Source: Allobaileyella intestinalis
GTDB taxonomy: Bacteria; Bacillota; Clostridia; Peptostreptococcales; Anaerovoracaceae
NCBI RefSeq assembly: GCF_009695865.1
Contig: NZ_VUNB01000001.1
Span: 310,001-374,000, forward strand
Length of the DNA: 64,000 nucleotides
Reading direction: 5' to 3'
Part shown: positions 16,235-25,216 of the stretch, in pieces
Layout of the letters: every line of letters starts with the position of its first letter
How positions within the stretch are numbered: the first letter of the stretch is position 1
The notes under the pieces: model-generated
The model's database searches: none
Seen by the model: only the letters and a program-made list of their open reading frames with translations
What the model was told of the DNA's origin: nothing
Program-made: the position numbers and the translations under genes

Positions 16235-18562
16235 TTTTCTGCTTTTCATGGCTGCTGCGGCCATTATTCCAACATTATTGTTTGAACCTATGAGCCACAT
16301 TATGTCATCTTCTTCTATCAGCATGTTAGCGTCAGGCATGGTCACTGTGTATCCGTTTTTGCGGATGCCGAGTATCATGCAGTGGCGCTTTTGTTGTATA
16401 CCGCTCTTTCTTATGGTTTTGCCGCAGAAAGGCGCATTGCCGTTTACTTTCACTGCTATGCAGGCCAGGGCGCTGGCAGTGTCCGGGTAGTCTGATTCCA
16501 TAAAGGTCTTGAGGGTCCGGATCGGCTTGGTGCGCTGGAAACCGAGGGCGCTGTAGAAGGTGTCAATAGACTGGTAGTCACCAACTATGTAGACCTTGTC
16601 GCCAGCGTAGAGATGGGTAGATCCGGAAGGCATCAATATTGCTCTCCGTCCCAGACCTCCCAGAGCACCCGAATCTCTTCCGCGGTCCCGTTCAACTTCT
16701 TTTTTCCGTTCAATCTTTACAACATAAATGTTCAGGTTCCGTCCCCAGGAAAGATCTTCCAGGTTTCGTCCTACATATGGCGCATCTGCCGGTACAATGA
16801 AGGAGACGATGCTGTAGTCCTCGTCCAGCCAGTGACCGGGACCTGCCAGTTTCTCTTCCTGTTCTATGGTGCGCTCGTTCAGGTTCCGCAGGAACCGGGT
16901 TTCAAGCTGCAGGTAGAAGGTGGATACGAAATCAGAACGCCCTACTACCACGATTGCCAGTATAACCGTGGCCAGGAATACCCACTGATGGGAACCGAAT
17001 ATGCCCCGGACAGGGATGTACGCAATGGCAGCTATGAATGCGAACTTGATGACTATCATAGTGACCAGGGGAGGGCGGTTTGCCATTCGGGAAAACCAAA
17101 GGTTTGTAAAAGATGGACTGTGAAAATCCAGCAACGGTCTGATGAAGATGATCATAACTCCGTAGATGACCACGAAAGAAATGATGGCTGCCGGAAGGTC
17201 CGGCAGTATGCGGTCAGCAGCTGGATAAAGAAACTGTGTTCCCGCCATGGCTATTACAAGAAGCAGCGTTCCGTATATGAGAACCTTGGAGAAAAAGGAC
17301 TTCAAAACCGTGGTCCAGTCAGGGTCTCTGTCGTCGCTGGCCTGGTTCCCGGAGGTGTACTCCTGGATAAGAGCCAGAAGACTGTCCGGGATGATCTTCA
17401 TCAGAAGGTCCACCTCTCTGTCTGAGTTTCGAATGAGAGAAGGCGTCAGTATCATTGTGAGAATGGATGCCGCCACGATTGTGGGATAGAGGGCCTTCTC
17501 CATGACGCCCAGAGAGATTCCAAGAGATGCGATTATAAAGGAAAACTCACCTATAGGTGCAAGGCTGGTGCCGCCTTTTACGGCAGTAGAAAGCTCCTGA
17601 CCTGACATGACCATACCTGCAGTGGCGAATATGAGCTTGAAGACGATTGCCAGCAGTGCAATAGGAACAATAGATTTCCAGTTTGATGCAATCACGGAAG
17701 GGTCCACCATCATTCCTACAGATAGAAAGAAAATGGCTCCGAAAAGGTCTTTTATTCCAGAGGTCACACGGCTCACGTCCTCAGCGTGGACTGTGCCGGC
17801 CATCAGAGACCCGGCAATAAATGCACCCAGCTCCATGGAGAAACCCAGCCTGCTGGCCAGCAGAGCCATTGAGAAGCAAAGTCCTATGGACAGGACAGCC
17901 AGCATCTCGTCACTCATGAGATCCATGATTCTGTTAAGGACAGTTGGAAGAATGTATATTCCGAGAAGCAGCCATGCCACCAGGTAAATCAGCATCATTG
18001 CCAGTTCCTTCAGGAGCTCCGGCCCGTTTACGGTCTGGCTTGCCGAAAGTGTGGACAGAACCACCATGAGAAAAATGCCCAGGATGTCTTCGACTACCAG
18101 GGAACCCATGACCAGACCTGTATAAGGCTGGTCTTGTACGTGGAGCTCTTCGAAGCTCTTCTGTATTACGACGGTGGAGCTTATGGAAAGCATGGCTCCA
18201 AGGAAAAGACTGTTTATTGTGTTCAGCCCGTAAAGCCTGCCCATTAGCCATCCCATTACAAGGACTCCGGCCATCTTGACGGAAGCAGAGACGATGGCAG
18301 TGCTCCCCAGTTCGGCCAGTTTCTTAATGTCAAAGTGGAGTCCGATGTGAAAAAGCAGGAAGACTACTCCAATTTCGCTCCATGTATGGATGGAATCCAT
18401 GTTCTCCACATCGAAGAACAGAGGAAAATACGGGCTTATCAGAAAACCCGCAACAATATACCCCAAGATCAGGGGCTGTTTAATCTTCTTGAAAATGATG
18501 GTAACGACGGCGGCTGTCATGAGCATGACGGCCAGGTCTGTAATTAATGAAGGTACTTCCAT
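16229..18562 (-). CDS. CPA2-family cation/proton antiporter with two RCK_C-like domains
   Basis: Membrane antiporter of the KefB/GerN type that exchanges K+ or Na+ for H+. The first 400 or so residues form many hydrophobic helices with family motifs such as G-Y-I-V-A-G-F, V-F-L-L-F-H-I-G-L, S-I-S-S-T-V-V-I and E-L-G-A-F-I-A-G. After a second membrane block (about 430-555) come two soluble segments resembling TrkA-C (RCK_C): about 585-685 and 700-770. The nucleotide-binding RCK_N domain found in KefB/KefC is absent. At 777 residues it is long because of the extra membrane block and the duplicated tail. RCK_C domains can bind c-di-AMP in some transporters; that is a possibility here. No clear ribosome site is visible before the ATG. 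Confidence 0.85.
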   Translation of the reverse strand: MEVPSLITDLAVMLMTAAVVTIIFKKIKQPLILGYIVAGFLISPYFPLFFDVENMDSIHTWSEIGVVFLLFHIGLHFDIKKLAELGSTAIVSASVKMAGVLVMGWLMGRLYGLNTINSLFLGAMLSISSTVVIQKSFEELHVQDQPYTGLVMGSLVVEDILGIFLMVVLSTLSASQTVNGPELLKELAMMLIYLVAWLLLGIYILPTVLNRIMDLMSDEMLAVLSIGLCFSMALLASRLGFSMELGAFIAGSLMAGTVHAEDVSRVTSGIKDLFGAIFFLSVGMMVDPSVIASNWKSIVPIALLAIVFKLIFATAGMVMSGQELSTAVKGGTSLAPIGEFSFIIASLGISLGVMEKALYPTIVAASILTMILTPSLIRNSDREVDLLMKIIPDSLLALIQEYTSGNQASDDRDPDWTTVLKSFFSKVLIYGTLLLVIAMAGTQFLYPAADRILPDLPAAIISFVVIYGVMIIFIRPLLDFHSPSFTNLWFSRMANRPPLVTMIVIKFAFIAAIAYIPVRGIFGSHQWVFLATVILAIVVVGRSDFVSTFYLQLETRFLRNLNERTIEQEEKLAGPGHWLDEDYSIVSFIVPADAPYVGRNLEDLSWGRNLNIYVVKIERKKEVERDRGRDSGALGGLGRRAILMPSGSTHLYAGDKVYIVGDYQSIDTFYSALGFQRTKPIRTLKTFMESDYPDTASALACIAVKVNGNAPFCGKTIRKSGIQQKRHCMILGIRKNGYTVTMPDANMLIEEDDIMWLIGSNNNVGIMAAAAMKSRKS

Positions 18563-18632
18563 AATATTAAAAAAGAATATGATTGCTCAGATAAGTAGTT
18601 TTATTGGTAATTTGTTTTCTTTTTTTAAATAT

Positions 18633-18661
18633 ATTATAGCGTATTCTGGACTTTATGTAAT
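18633..18661 (-). promoter_or_regulatory. Probable antiporter promoter
   Basis: Read on the minus strand, ATTACA (18656-18661) and a perfect TATAAT (18633-18638) are spaced by 17 bases. The transcript would begin near 18626, about 64 bases before the antiporter ATG. It overlaps the rpsO promoter, so polymerase can probably occupy only one at a time. Confidence 0.5.
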
Positions 18662-18675
18662 GAATATGATATATT
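18647..18675 (+). promoter_or_regulatory. Probable rpsO promoter
   Basis: TGGACT (18647-18652), a 17-base spacer and TATATT (18670-18675). The transcript would start near 18682, leaving a GC-rich leader of about 80 bases before rpsO. Confidence 0.5.
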
Positions 18676-18689
18676 CACTAAGCACGTTT

Positions 18690-18740
18690 GTACCTGCGCT
18701 GCGGCAGTTCGACACTCCGACGTCTGCGCTGCACAGGTGA
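18690..18740 (+). promoter_or_regulatory. Candidate S15 autoregulatory leader of rpsO
   Basis: The leader can close with ACCTG (18692-18696) against CAGGT (18734-18738), with an inner GCAG (18704-18707) / CTGC (18724-18727) pairing. It also contains the direct repeat CTGCGCTGC (18694-18702 and 18724-18732), giving alternative pairings. S15 is known to repress its own translation through diverse leader structures in several bacteria; the match here is by position and foldability only. Confidence 0.4.
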
Positions 18741-18763
18741 ATGTAGAATAAAGGAGTTTAATT

Positions 18764-19030
18764 ATGCTGACTAAAGAAAAGAAACAGGAAATAATCAAAG
18801 AGTATCAGACAAAGGAAGGAGATACAGGTTCTCCTGAGGTACAGGTTGCTATTCTGACATACAGAATCAATGACCTGAACGAGCACTTCAAGGATCATCC
18901 AAAGGACTTCCATTCAAGAAGAGGTCTTCTGAAGATGGTTGGACAGAGAAGAAACCTTCTGGCATACCTCAAGGGTGTTGACATTGAGAGATACAGAAGC
19001 CTGATCGCTCGTCTTGGACTGAGAAAGTAA
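18764..19030 (+). CDS. rpsO: 30S ribosomal protein S15
   Basis: Primary binding protein of the 16S rRNA central domain. It is 88 residues, the exact usual length. It shows the expected motifs: [10 protein letters not shown] near residue 22, then [18 protein letters not shown] and the R-R-N-L-L-A-Y-L segment. AAAGGAG precedes the ATG by a normal distance. It is flanked by its own promoter and terminator, and pnp follows, the common rpsO-pnp arrangement. Confidence 0.98.
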   Translation: MLTKEKKQEIIKEYQTKEGDTGSPEVQVAILTYRINDLNEHFKDHPKDFHSRRGLLKMVGQRRNLLAYLKGVDIERYRSLIARLGLRK

Positions 19031-19047
19031 TAATTTCTGACATGTGG

Positions 19048-19071
19048 AGCGGGATGTATATCCCGCTTTAT
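19048..19071 (+). terminator. rpsO terminator
   Basis: AGCGGGAT (19048-19055) pairs perfectly with ATCCCGCT (19060-19067) around GTAT, followed by a T-rich tail. The tail is broken by an A, so some read-through into pnp is likely. Confidence 0.7.
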
Positions 19072-19113
19072 TTGTATATATCAACAAAATGAAATTCAAA
19101 TTCGATGGATCTT

Positions 19114-19137
19114 ACGGTGCTGCGGACAGCTTGCCGT
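19114..19137 (+). promoter_or_regulatory. Hairpin in the pnp leader
   Basis: ACGG (19114-19117) with CCGT (19134-19137), and GCTG (19119-19122) with CAGC (19127-19130) around a CGGA loop, form an interrupted hairpin 51 bases before pnp. pnp leaders in Enterobacteria carry an RNase III-processed stem used for autocontrol; whether this one has such a role is unknown. Confidence 0.35.
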
Positions 19138-19188
19138 GACATCTGTGGAGGAGAAGAGGAATTAACAGGAAGGAGTTGTTAATTAAGA

Positions 19189-21312
19189 ATGGCAAGATTC
19201 ACGGATTACAAGACATTCAGAACTGCTTTGGGAGGAAGACTCCTGCAGTTCGAGATAGGCAAAGTCTGCGAGCAGGCCAATGGCGCAACGACGGTGAGAT
19301 ACGGTGATACAGTTGTTAACTGTACTGCTACAGCCGCAAAAGAACCAAAGGAAGATGTAGATTTTTTCCCTCTTAGCTGCAGCTACGAGGAGAAGATGTA
19401 CGCCGTAGGAAAGATTCCTGGCGGATACATAAAGAGAGAAGGAAGACCGGGAGAGAAGGCTACTCTCACTTCCAGACTGATGGACAGACCTCTGAGACCA
19501 TTGTTCCCAAAGGGGTTCAGAAATGATGTAGTTGTTGTTGCAACTGCCATGAGCGTAGATCACGATTGCTCACCGGAAATTGCTGCAATGCTGGGTTCTT
19601 CAGTTGCTCTGGCTATTTCAGATATTCCGTGGGACGGACCTACAGCTGCTGTAGTTGTGGGAAGAGTTGACGGAGAGTTTATCATCAACCCTACTTATGA
19701 GCAGAGAATGGCTTCCGACATTAACCTGACAGTTTCAGGAACGAAGGATGCTATCATGATGGTAGAAGCAGGTGCAAAGGAAGTTCCTGAGAACGAGATG
19801 CTCGATGCCATTATGTTCGGCCATGAAGAGATCAAGAAGCTCTGTGTTTTCATCGAGGAGATCGTTGCCGAGGTAGGCAAGGAGAAGATGGAATACAAGG
19901 TGTTCAAGGCTTCTGAAGAGGTTGACCAGGCTGTCAGAGAATATGCAACTGACAAGATGGTTGATGCTATCAAGACTTTCGACAAGCAGGAAAGACTGGC
20001 AAACATGGATGCTGTGGACCAGGAGACACAGGAGCATTTTGCAGAAATTTTCCCTGAGGGAGCAAAGGAAGTTGCTGACGTACTTTACAATATCAGAAAA
20101 GAAGAAGTCCGCAGAATGATTCTGGACGAAGGCGTCCGTCCTGATAACAGAAAGCTCACTGAGATCAGACCACTCTGGTCCGAGACTGGATTCCTGCCAA
20201 GAGCACACGGTACAGGTCTCTTTAAGAGAGGACAGACTCAGGTCCTTTCAGTTGCTACCCTGGCACCACTCAGCGAGGCCCAGTACCTGGACAGCATTGA
20301 TATTGACGTAACCAGAAAGAGATACATGCATCAATATAACTTCCCGGGATATTGTACTGGTGAAGCAAGAATGAGCAGATCTCCGGGAAGAAGAGAGATC
20401 GGTCACGGCGCTCTTGCAGAAAGAGCTCTGCTTCCAGTAATCCCTTCAGAGGAAGAGTTCCCATATGCTATCAGAGTAGTATCTGAGGTTCTTTCTTCTA
20501 ACGGTTCGTCATCAATGGCTTCCACATGCGGTTCATGCCTGGCACTTATGGATGCAGGTGTTCCTATTAAAAAGCCTGTTTCAGGAATTGCTATGGGACT
20601 TATTGAAGGTACAAATCCTGACGGAAGCTTCCGTCACGCCATTCTCAGCGACATTCAGGGAATGGAGGATTTCCTGGGAGACATGGACTTCAAGGTAACA
20701 GGAACTCCAGACGGAATCACTGCACTCCAGATGGACATTAAGGTACACGGCCTGTCCAGAGAAATTCTGGAAGAGGCCCTGAGCCAGGCTAAGGAAGGAA
20801 GAGCTCACATCCTTGAGAGCATGCTGGAAGAGATTCCTGCACCTAGAAAGGAACTTTCACCTTATGCACCTCGTGTGATCATGATGATGATTGATCCGGA
20901 CAAGGTAAGACTGGTTATCGGACCTGGCGGAAAGACTGTCAACAAGATCGTTGAGGAGACTGGTGTAAAGATCGATATTTCTGATGACAACGTAGGTCAG
21001 ATCACCATCTACAGCTCAGATATGGAAAGCGCTAAGGAAGCAAAGAAGAGAATTGATCTCATCGTAAAAGAAGTTGAGGTAGGCGAGACATATCTGGGAG
21101 AGGTTAAGAGAATTATGAACTTCGGCGCATTTATCGAAGTTCTCCCTGGAAAAGAAGGTCTTCTCCACATATCCAAGATGTCCAACCACAGAATCGACAA
21201 GGTTGAAGATGTGATGAACATCGGTGATAAGGTGGTTGTAAAGGTTGCCGAAATCGACAATCAGAACAGAATCAACCTGGTAAGAGGAAGAGCTGAGGAC
21301 ATTCAGGAATAG
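19189..21312 (+). CDS. pnp: Polyribonucleotide nucleotidyltransferase (PNPase)
   Basis: 3'-5' phosphorolytic exoribonuclease and RNA tailing enzyme. At 707 residues it contains the two RNase PH-like halves (about 1-215 and 300-540), the helical linker, then a KH domain (about 550-610, [11 protein letters not shown]) and an S1 domain (about 615-690, [15 protein letters not shown]). Catalytic-site features include F-P-G-Y-C-T-G-E-A and [14 protein letters not shown] lies upstream of the ATG with a longer than usual gap of about 13 bases. A strong terminator follows. Confidence 0.97.
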   Translation: MARFTDYKTFRTALGGRLLQFEIGKVCEQANGATTVRYGDTVVNCTATAAKEPKEDVDFFPLSCSYEEKMYAVGKIPGGYIKREGRPGEKATLTSRLMDRPLRPLFPKGFRNDVVVVATAMSVDHDCSPEIAAMLGSSVALAISDIPWDGPTAAVVVGRVDGEFIINPTYEQRMASDINLTVSGTKDAIMMVEAGAKEVPENEMLDAIMFGHEEIKKLCVFIEEIVAEVGKEKMEYKVFKASEEVDQAVREYATDKMVDAIKTFDKQERLANMDAVDQETQEHFAEIFPEGAKEVADVLYNIRKEEVRRMILDEGVRPDNRKLTEIRPLWSETGFLPRAHGTGLFKRGQTQVLSVATLAPLSEAQYLDSIDIDVTRKRYMHQYNFPGYCTGEARMSRSPGRREIGHGALAERALLPVIPSEEEFPYAIRVVSEVLSSNGSSSMASTCGSCLALMDAGVPIKKPVSGIAMGLIEGTNPDGSFRHAILSDIQGMEDFLGDMDFKVTGTPDGITALQMDIKVHGLSREILEEALSQAKEGRAHILESMLEEIPAPRKELSPYAPRVIMMMIDPDKVRLVIGPGGKTVNKIVEETGVKIDISDDNVGQITIYSSDMESAKEAKKRIDLIVKEVEVGETYLGEVKRIMNFGAFIEVLPGKEGLLHISKMSNHRIDKVEDVMNIGDKVVVKVAEIDNQNRINLVRGRAEDIQE

Positions 21313-21343
21313 TATTTGAGGCACGAGAGCAGGTCTTAATGCG

Positions 21344-21370
21344 GCGGACGGCATGTGCTGTCCGCTTTTT
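21344..21370 (+). terminator. pnp terminator
   Basis: GCGGACGGCA (21344-21353) pairs with TGCTGTCCGC (21356-21365), one G-U pair included, followed directly by TTTTT. A convincing intrinsic terminator. Confidence 0.85.
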
Positions 21371-21390
21371 AAATATCATGCAGAAGGAAA

Positions 21391-21420
21391 CAGGTTGAAA
21401 CCTTATATTTCATGAACCTG
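21391..21420. repeat. Inverted repeat between pnp and the DUF2207-type gene
   Basis: CAGGTT (21391-21396) and AACCTG (21415-21420) are separated by 18 A/T-rich bases, 40 bases before the next gene. Inside it AGGTT-GA-AACCT also pairs. It could be an operator or an mRNA stem; nothing here decides which. Confidence 0.25.
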
Positions 21421-21459
21421 CCTTCGTACTAATATCTATATAGAACAGGATGTGTTTAT

Positions 21460-22794
21460 ATGAGCGGTAATATTGTCAGCATGGCTTTTAATCTGGCAAG
21501 TGGAACCGGCAGTGATTATGCTGAAAAGGGCAGAGATGCAGTGCGGCTTCTCAGTGATGTTGCAGGTTATGGAGATGCAGCTGCAGTGATTCTGACCGTA
21601 GCCATCGTTCTGCTCCTTATTCTGAAAATCAGATGGGGCAGAGATCCTGAGAACCAGTTCAAGGTGGAATTCTATCCTCCAGAAGGCATCGATCCGCTGG
21701 ATGCGGGATATATAATAGACGGATTCATAGATGAAGACGACATGATCGCCCTGATTTTTCATATGGCAGCCAAGGGCTACCTGGATATCCGCGAGTTTCC
21801 GGGAAGTGAAGGCCAGCGGGAATACAGTTTCCGCGCCCTTGAATTTCCTGAAAACGAAAGCGAAGGGATGAAGACATTTTATCGTTTATTCTTTGATATT
21901 CCAGAAGGGATGACAGAGATAAAGGACGATGAAGGCCAGAATATCTCTGCAACTTTAGAGGAAGGCGGAAAAAGAGTTGAAGCGGGAAAGCGGAAGTTGC
22001 GGAAAATCGTAAAAAGAAGCTTCCGAGGGAAAAAATCTTTTTTCTCCATAAGCAGCCGCGGCGCCACCTTTGCAGGAACCATGATTTTCCTGGCAGCACT
22101 TCTTGCAATAGCTCTTCTTAAAGAATGGGGCCGCAGCAACACGGACACCCTCTCTATATTTGGAAGTGGCTACGCTTCCCAGCTTCAGGTAGTAGTTGCA
22201 TGGTTTTTGGAGTTTATGCTCCCTTGCATGATGGTTACGTGCATTCCTTCCCTGGCGGCTCTGATAAGAAGAATCAGGTATAAAAACAGCGGAGGAAAGA
22301 TTCTGGGATCAGTATTTATTGCATTGATATACATAGCTGTATCTATCTGGCTGATTTACATTATGTGTTACGGTCCCAACGGATTCGGAAACGGCGGAGT
22401 AACAACCCTTCTCATTGCTCTTATCATACTTGCGCCTTTTGTGATCGGAAGCATGAGATCAAGGACCAGGTGGAACAGCAGCGTAAACTACAGGTTCAGC
22501 CAGTTCAGGGAGTTTGCGGAAAATGCAGACACCGGGAAGCTGAAGGAGATTATGGATGAAGATTCTTCGTACTTCTTCCTGGTTCTTCCCTATGCATATC
22601 AGTTCGGTATCACTAAAAAATGGGCCCGGAATTTTCAGGACATCGATATTGACCCGCCGGAATGGTTTATTTCAGATATGAATTACAGCAGCGGAAATCA
22701 GTTTGATGTTGTGACCATGAGTTCAATGCTGAATAATCTTGAGGCCGGATTCAGAAAAACCATGGAATCAGACCGGACAAAACAGGCGAAATAG
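21460..22794 (+). CDS. DUF2207-type membrane protein, C-terminal part only
   Basis: Function unknown. It resembles the C-terminal half of DUF2207 proteins: one membrane segment (about 40-57), a soluble region with F-Y-P-P-E-G-I-D-P-L-D-A-G-Y-I-I-D-G and H-M-A-A-K-G-Y-L-D-I, then four hydrophobic segments between about 205 and 330, and the family closing motif L-P-Y-A-Y-Q-F-G-I-T-K-K-W-A. DUF2207 proteins normally have a signal peptide and an extracellular beta-rich domain of roughly 250-300 residues before the first helix; here the protein starts only about 40 residues before it. A C-terminal soluble tail ends in charged residues. It stands alone between two terminators. Confidence 0.7.
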   Translation: MSGNIVSMAFNLASGTGSDYAEKGRDAVRLLSDVAGYGDAAAVILTVAIVLLLILKIRWGRDPENQFKVEFYPPEGIDPLDAGYIIDGFIDEDDMIALIFHMAAKGYLDIREFPGSEGQREYSFRALEFPENESEGMKTFYRLFFDIPEGMTEIKDDEGQNISATLEEGGKRVEAGKRKLRKIVKRSFRGKKSFFSISSRGATFAGTMIFLAALLAIALLKEWGRSNTDTLSIFGSGYASQLQVVVAWFLEFMLPCMMVTCIPSLAALIRRIRYKNSGGKILGSVFIALIYIAVSIWLIYIMCYGPNGFGNGGVTTLLIALIILAPFVIGSMRSRTRWNSSVNYRFSQFREFAENADTGKLKEIMDEDSSYFFLVLPYAYQFGITKKWARNFQDIDIDPPEWFISDMNYSSGNQFDVVTMSSMLNNLEAGFRKTMESDRTKQAK

Positions 22795-22850
22795 AAACAG
22801 AACGAAGCTTAATAGAACTTAATAAAACAGACAGAACAAAATATTACGTT

Positions 22851-22887
22851 TACCCTCGGCAAAATACCGGCCGCAGGGTATTTTTTT
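22851..22887 (+). terminator. Terminator after the DUF2207-type gene
   Basis: TACCCT (22851-22856) pairs with AGGGTA (22875-22880), with further GC pairing possible inside, followed by seven Ts. It separates this gene from the Tad operon. Confidence 0.75.
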
Positions 22888-22969
22888 ATGCCCGGATGTG
22901 TACTGCAGGGGAAAGTCGGCAATGATATATTCACTTCACTTAGTTAGATGAAAACATAATGGATCCGGG

Positions 22970-23935
22970 GTGGTAGAGGTGAAACTTAGTTTGATTATAA
23001 GAGACCAGGAATTTCTCAACGCCTTTCTTGAGATTGCAGGAAGATCAAGTCAGGATATTACCATTGAGATCTTGACAGGCATTGAACAGGGGGCGGAATA
23101 CAGGCACTCAGTGAAGAAAGACGGGTTTATGTATGTTACGGATTACGACCGTAAAGAGTTCATTTCAATCTGCGGTCAGGAGGCCGGTGAGAATGGAGTA
23201 TTTCTGGGAGAGGAAGGGGACGAACAGGATAATTCAAGGGAATTCGGGCCCTTTAGCATGTTTAAGTATGAGAGAACAGATCATCTGCTGGCTGACATAA
23301 GGTTCATTTACGGAGTGCTTTCAGGAGAGGAACAGGGACAGGATGTGGAAATAAGCCGCATGAGCGTTTTCTGTGACGGGGACGAGATTGCAGGACTAGA
23401 TTTCTGCAACGGACTTGCAAGGCAGATCGTCTATCTCTGCGGCTGCAGCGTGCTTGTTTTTCCCCTTACACACATAATAAGAGAAGGCATGGGGAATCAG
23501 GGAGTGAGTCAGAACTTCAAGAGGATGATGTATCACATTTCTTCAGGAAAGGCCATATCTGCCAGTGCCTTTTTCATTGAGGATGAATATGGAGTTCATC
23601 ATTTCAGAATACCGGGAGGCACCAATCCATTTTGCGACATGTCAGCCAGGGAAATACTGGGGGTTACAAAATGCATCTCAGACAGAAAATTCGATGTGGT
23701 TATTTTCCATATTGGAGCATCTTGCACGAAACAGGCAGTAAATGTGATAAGGAGCTGTGGTAGGCGGTTCTGGCTCCATTCTTCAGGAGAAAGTGACCCG
23801 GCAGATGGACTGCCCGGTAGAATACTGGGTGAGAAAGAATGTTCAAAAGGATTAGTTTCCCTGGACTATAAAGATTTACAAGGATATAGAGAAATCATGT
23901 CTGAAGAGAGCATCAGAGAAATTCTGTCGATCTGA
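22970..23935 (+). CDS. tadZ: TadZ/CpaE-like protein with degenerate P-loop
   Basis: First gene of the Tad pilus operon; TadZ/CpaE proteins (MinD/ParA fold) place the pilus machine in the cell. Recognition rests on position before tadA and on overall shape: a receiver-like N-terminal region (about 1-110), then a ParA-like core with F-D-V-V-I-F-H-I-G-A in the place of the usual D-Y-V-I-I-D strand. Where the Walker A motif (K-x-x-G-K-T) should be, around residues 132-145, the sequence is C-D-G-D-E-I-A-G-L-D-F, so ATP hydrolysis is unlikely. The start is unclear: GTG 22970 or GTG 22979, which has GGGGTGG upstream. Function is inferred mainly from context. Confidence 0.65.
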   Translation: MVEVKLSLIIRDQEFLNAFLEIAGRSSQDITIEILTGIEQGAEYRHSVKKDGFMYVTDYDRKEFISICGQEAGENGVFLGEEGDEQDNSREFGPFSMFKYERTDHLLADIRFIYGVLSGEEQGQDVEISRMSVFCDGDEIAGLDFCNGLARQIVYLCGCSVLVFPLTHIIREGMGNQGVSQNFKRMMYHISSGKAISASAFFIEDEYGVHHFRIPGGTNPFCDMSAREILGVTKCISDRKFDVVIFHIGASCTKQAVNVIRSCGRRFWLHSSGESDPADGLPGRILGEKECSKGLVSLDYKDLQGYREIMSEESIREILSI

Positions 23936-23950
23936 GCAAGAGGAATCAAG

Positions 23951-25216
23951 ATGAACAATGGCTGTATTAGTGGAAGGAAGATGAAGTGCACTGTTGATCT
24001 TTACGGTTGGGAGATCGGACAGATAACTATGGAAATAAAGAGAATGATATCCCGATGGGAAGGAAGTATATCAGATGAGGAGTTGATGGAGACCATTGAA
24101 AACGTGTTTTTTCAGTCTGAAGCAGTGGAACATGTGGAGCCGGAGCATCTGAGAAACTTCGTGCTTTCAGTCTATTCCAGAGCCAGATGGAAATACGGCA
24201 TTCTGAACGGCCTTCTTAATGATGATAACGTTAACGAAATAATGGTAAACGGGCCGGATCAGATCTTTGCAGAAAAGAACGGCAGATTGATTGAAGTCGA
24301 CGATGCTTTCACCTCGCCACAGGAGCTGGAGAACCTGATCAGACTTCTTGCAGCAGAGGTCCACAGGGAGATTAATGAGGCCAGTCCCATAGTTGACGCC
24401 AGAATGCCTGATGGAAGCAGGGTAAACGGAGTGCTGAGAAACGTAGCGCTGAATGGCCCTATTCTGACCATCAGAAAGTTTTCAAGAGAGTCACTGACTA
24501 TGGATCAGATGACAGAATCAGGCACGCTTACCCTGGAGTGCCGGGATTTCCTGGCAGATGTAGTGAAAGCCGGTTACAACATCTTTATTTCAGGAGGTAC
24601 TTCATCAGGTAAAACCACTTTCCTTAACGCACTCTGTGAATTTATCAATCCGAAAGAAAGGGTAATCATTATTGAGGACTCATCTGAACTGAGAGCCGAA
24701 AGACTGTCCAACAAGATTCATATGGAATGCAGAGCTTCCAATTCAATGGGAAAAGGAGAAGTAACAATGGATCAGCTTATCAGAACCAGCCTGAGGATGA
24801 GACCTGACAGAATAATAGTAGGAGAGGTGAGAGGAAAAGAAGTGGTGGAGATGATCCAGGCAATGAACACGGGCCACGATGGATCCATTTCTACTGGTCA
24901 CGGCAACGATATAAGAGGAATGCTGAACCGTCTTGAAAGTATGTACATGTCAGATGCTCAGTTACCTGTATATTCCGTAAAAAGTCAGATCGCCAATGCT
25001 ATCGATCTGTTCATTCATCTCAGGAGAGACCACAGAGGGGTTAGACAGGTTATGGAGATAGCTGAACTAGTGGGTTTTGACGGCAGAAACTACCAGCTGA
25101 ACTACCTGTTCACCATATCTGATAAGAAGGGAAAGCTGGAGAAAACAGGAAACAGACTGGTTAATGATCAGCGGCTTAAGAGAATGTGGAGAGAGGAGGG
25201 AAGGCCTGTTGATTGA
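23951..25216 (+). CDS. tadA: Tad pilus assembly ATPase TadA/CpaF
   Basis: Secretion-superfamily ATPase that powers Flp pilus assembly (and possibly retraction) at the membrane. The 421 residues include an N-terminal helical region, the V-N-E-I-M-V-N-G-P motif, Walker A G215-G-T-S-S-G-K-T222, I-I-E-D-S-S-E-L, M-R-P-D-R-I-I-V-G-E-V-R-G (Walker B) and G-H-D-G-S-I-S-T-G-H-G-N (His box). AGAGGAA lies before the ATG. It overlaps tadB by eight bases. Confidence 0.93.
   Translation: MNNGCISGRKMKCTVDLYGWEIGQITMEIKRMISRWEGSISDEELMETIENVFFQSEAVEHVEPEHLRNFVLSVYSRARWKYGILNGLLNDDNVNEIMVNGPDQIFAEKNGRLIEVDDAFTSPQELENLIRLLAAEVHREINEASPIVDARMPDGSRVNGVLRNVALNGPILTIRKFSRESLTMDQMTESGTLTLECRDFLADVVKAGYNIFISGGTSSGKTTFLNALCEFINPKERVIIIEDSSELRAERLSNKIHMECRASNSMGKGEVTMDQLIRTSLRMRPDRIIVGEVRGKEVVEMIQAMNTGHDGSISTGHGNDIRGMLNRLESMYMSDAQLPVYSVKSQIANAIDLFIHLRRDHRGVRQVMEIAELVGFDGRNYQLNYLFTISDKKGKLEKTGNRLVNDQRLKRMWREEGRPVD

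Noticed and set aside
18667..22935. Identical TGATATATTCACT upstream of rpsO (18667-18679) and tadZ (22923-22935)
   Set aside because: Shared A/T-rich 13-mers are expected by chance in 64 kb. The tadZ copy has no suitable -35 box 17 bases upstream, so a common promoter or operator is not supported.
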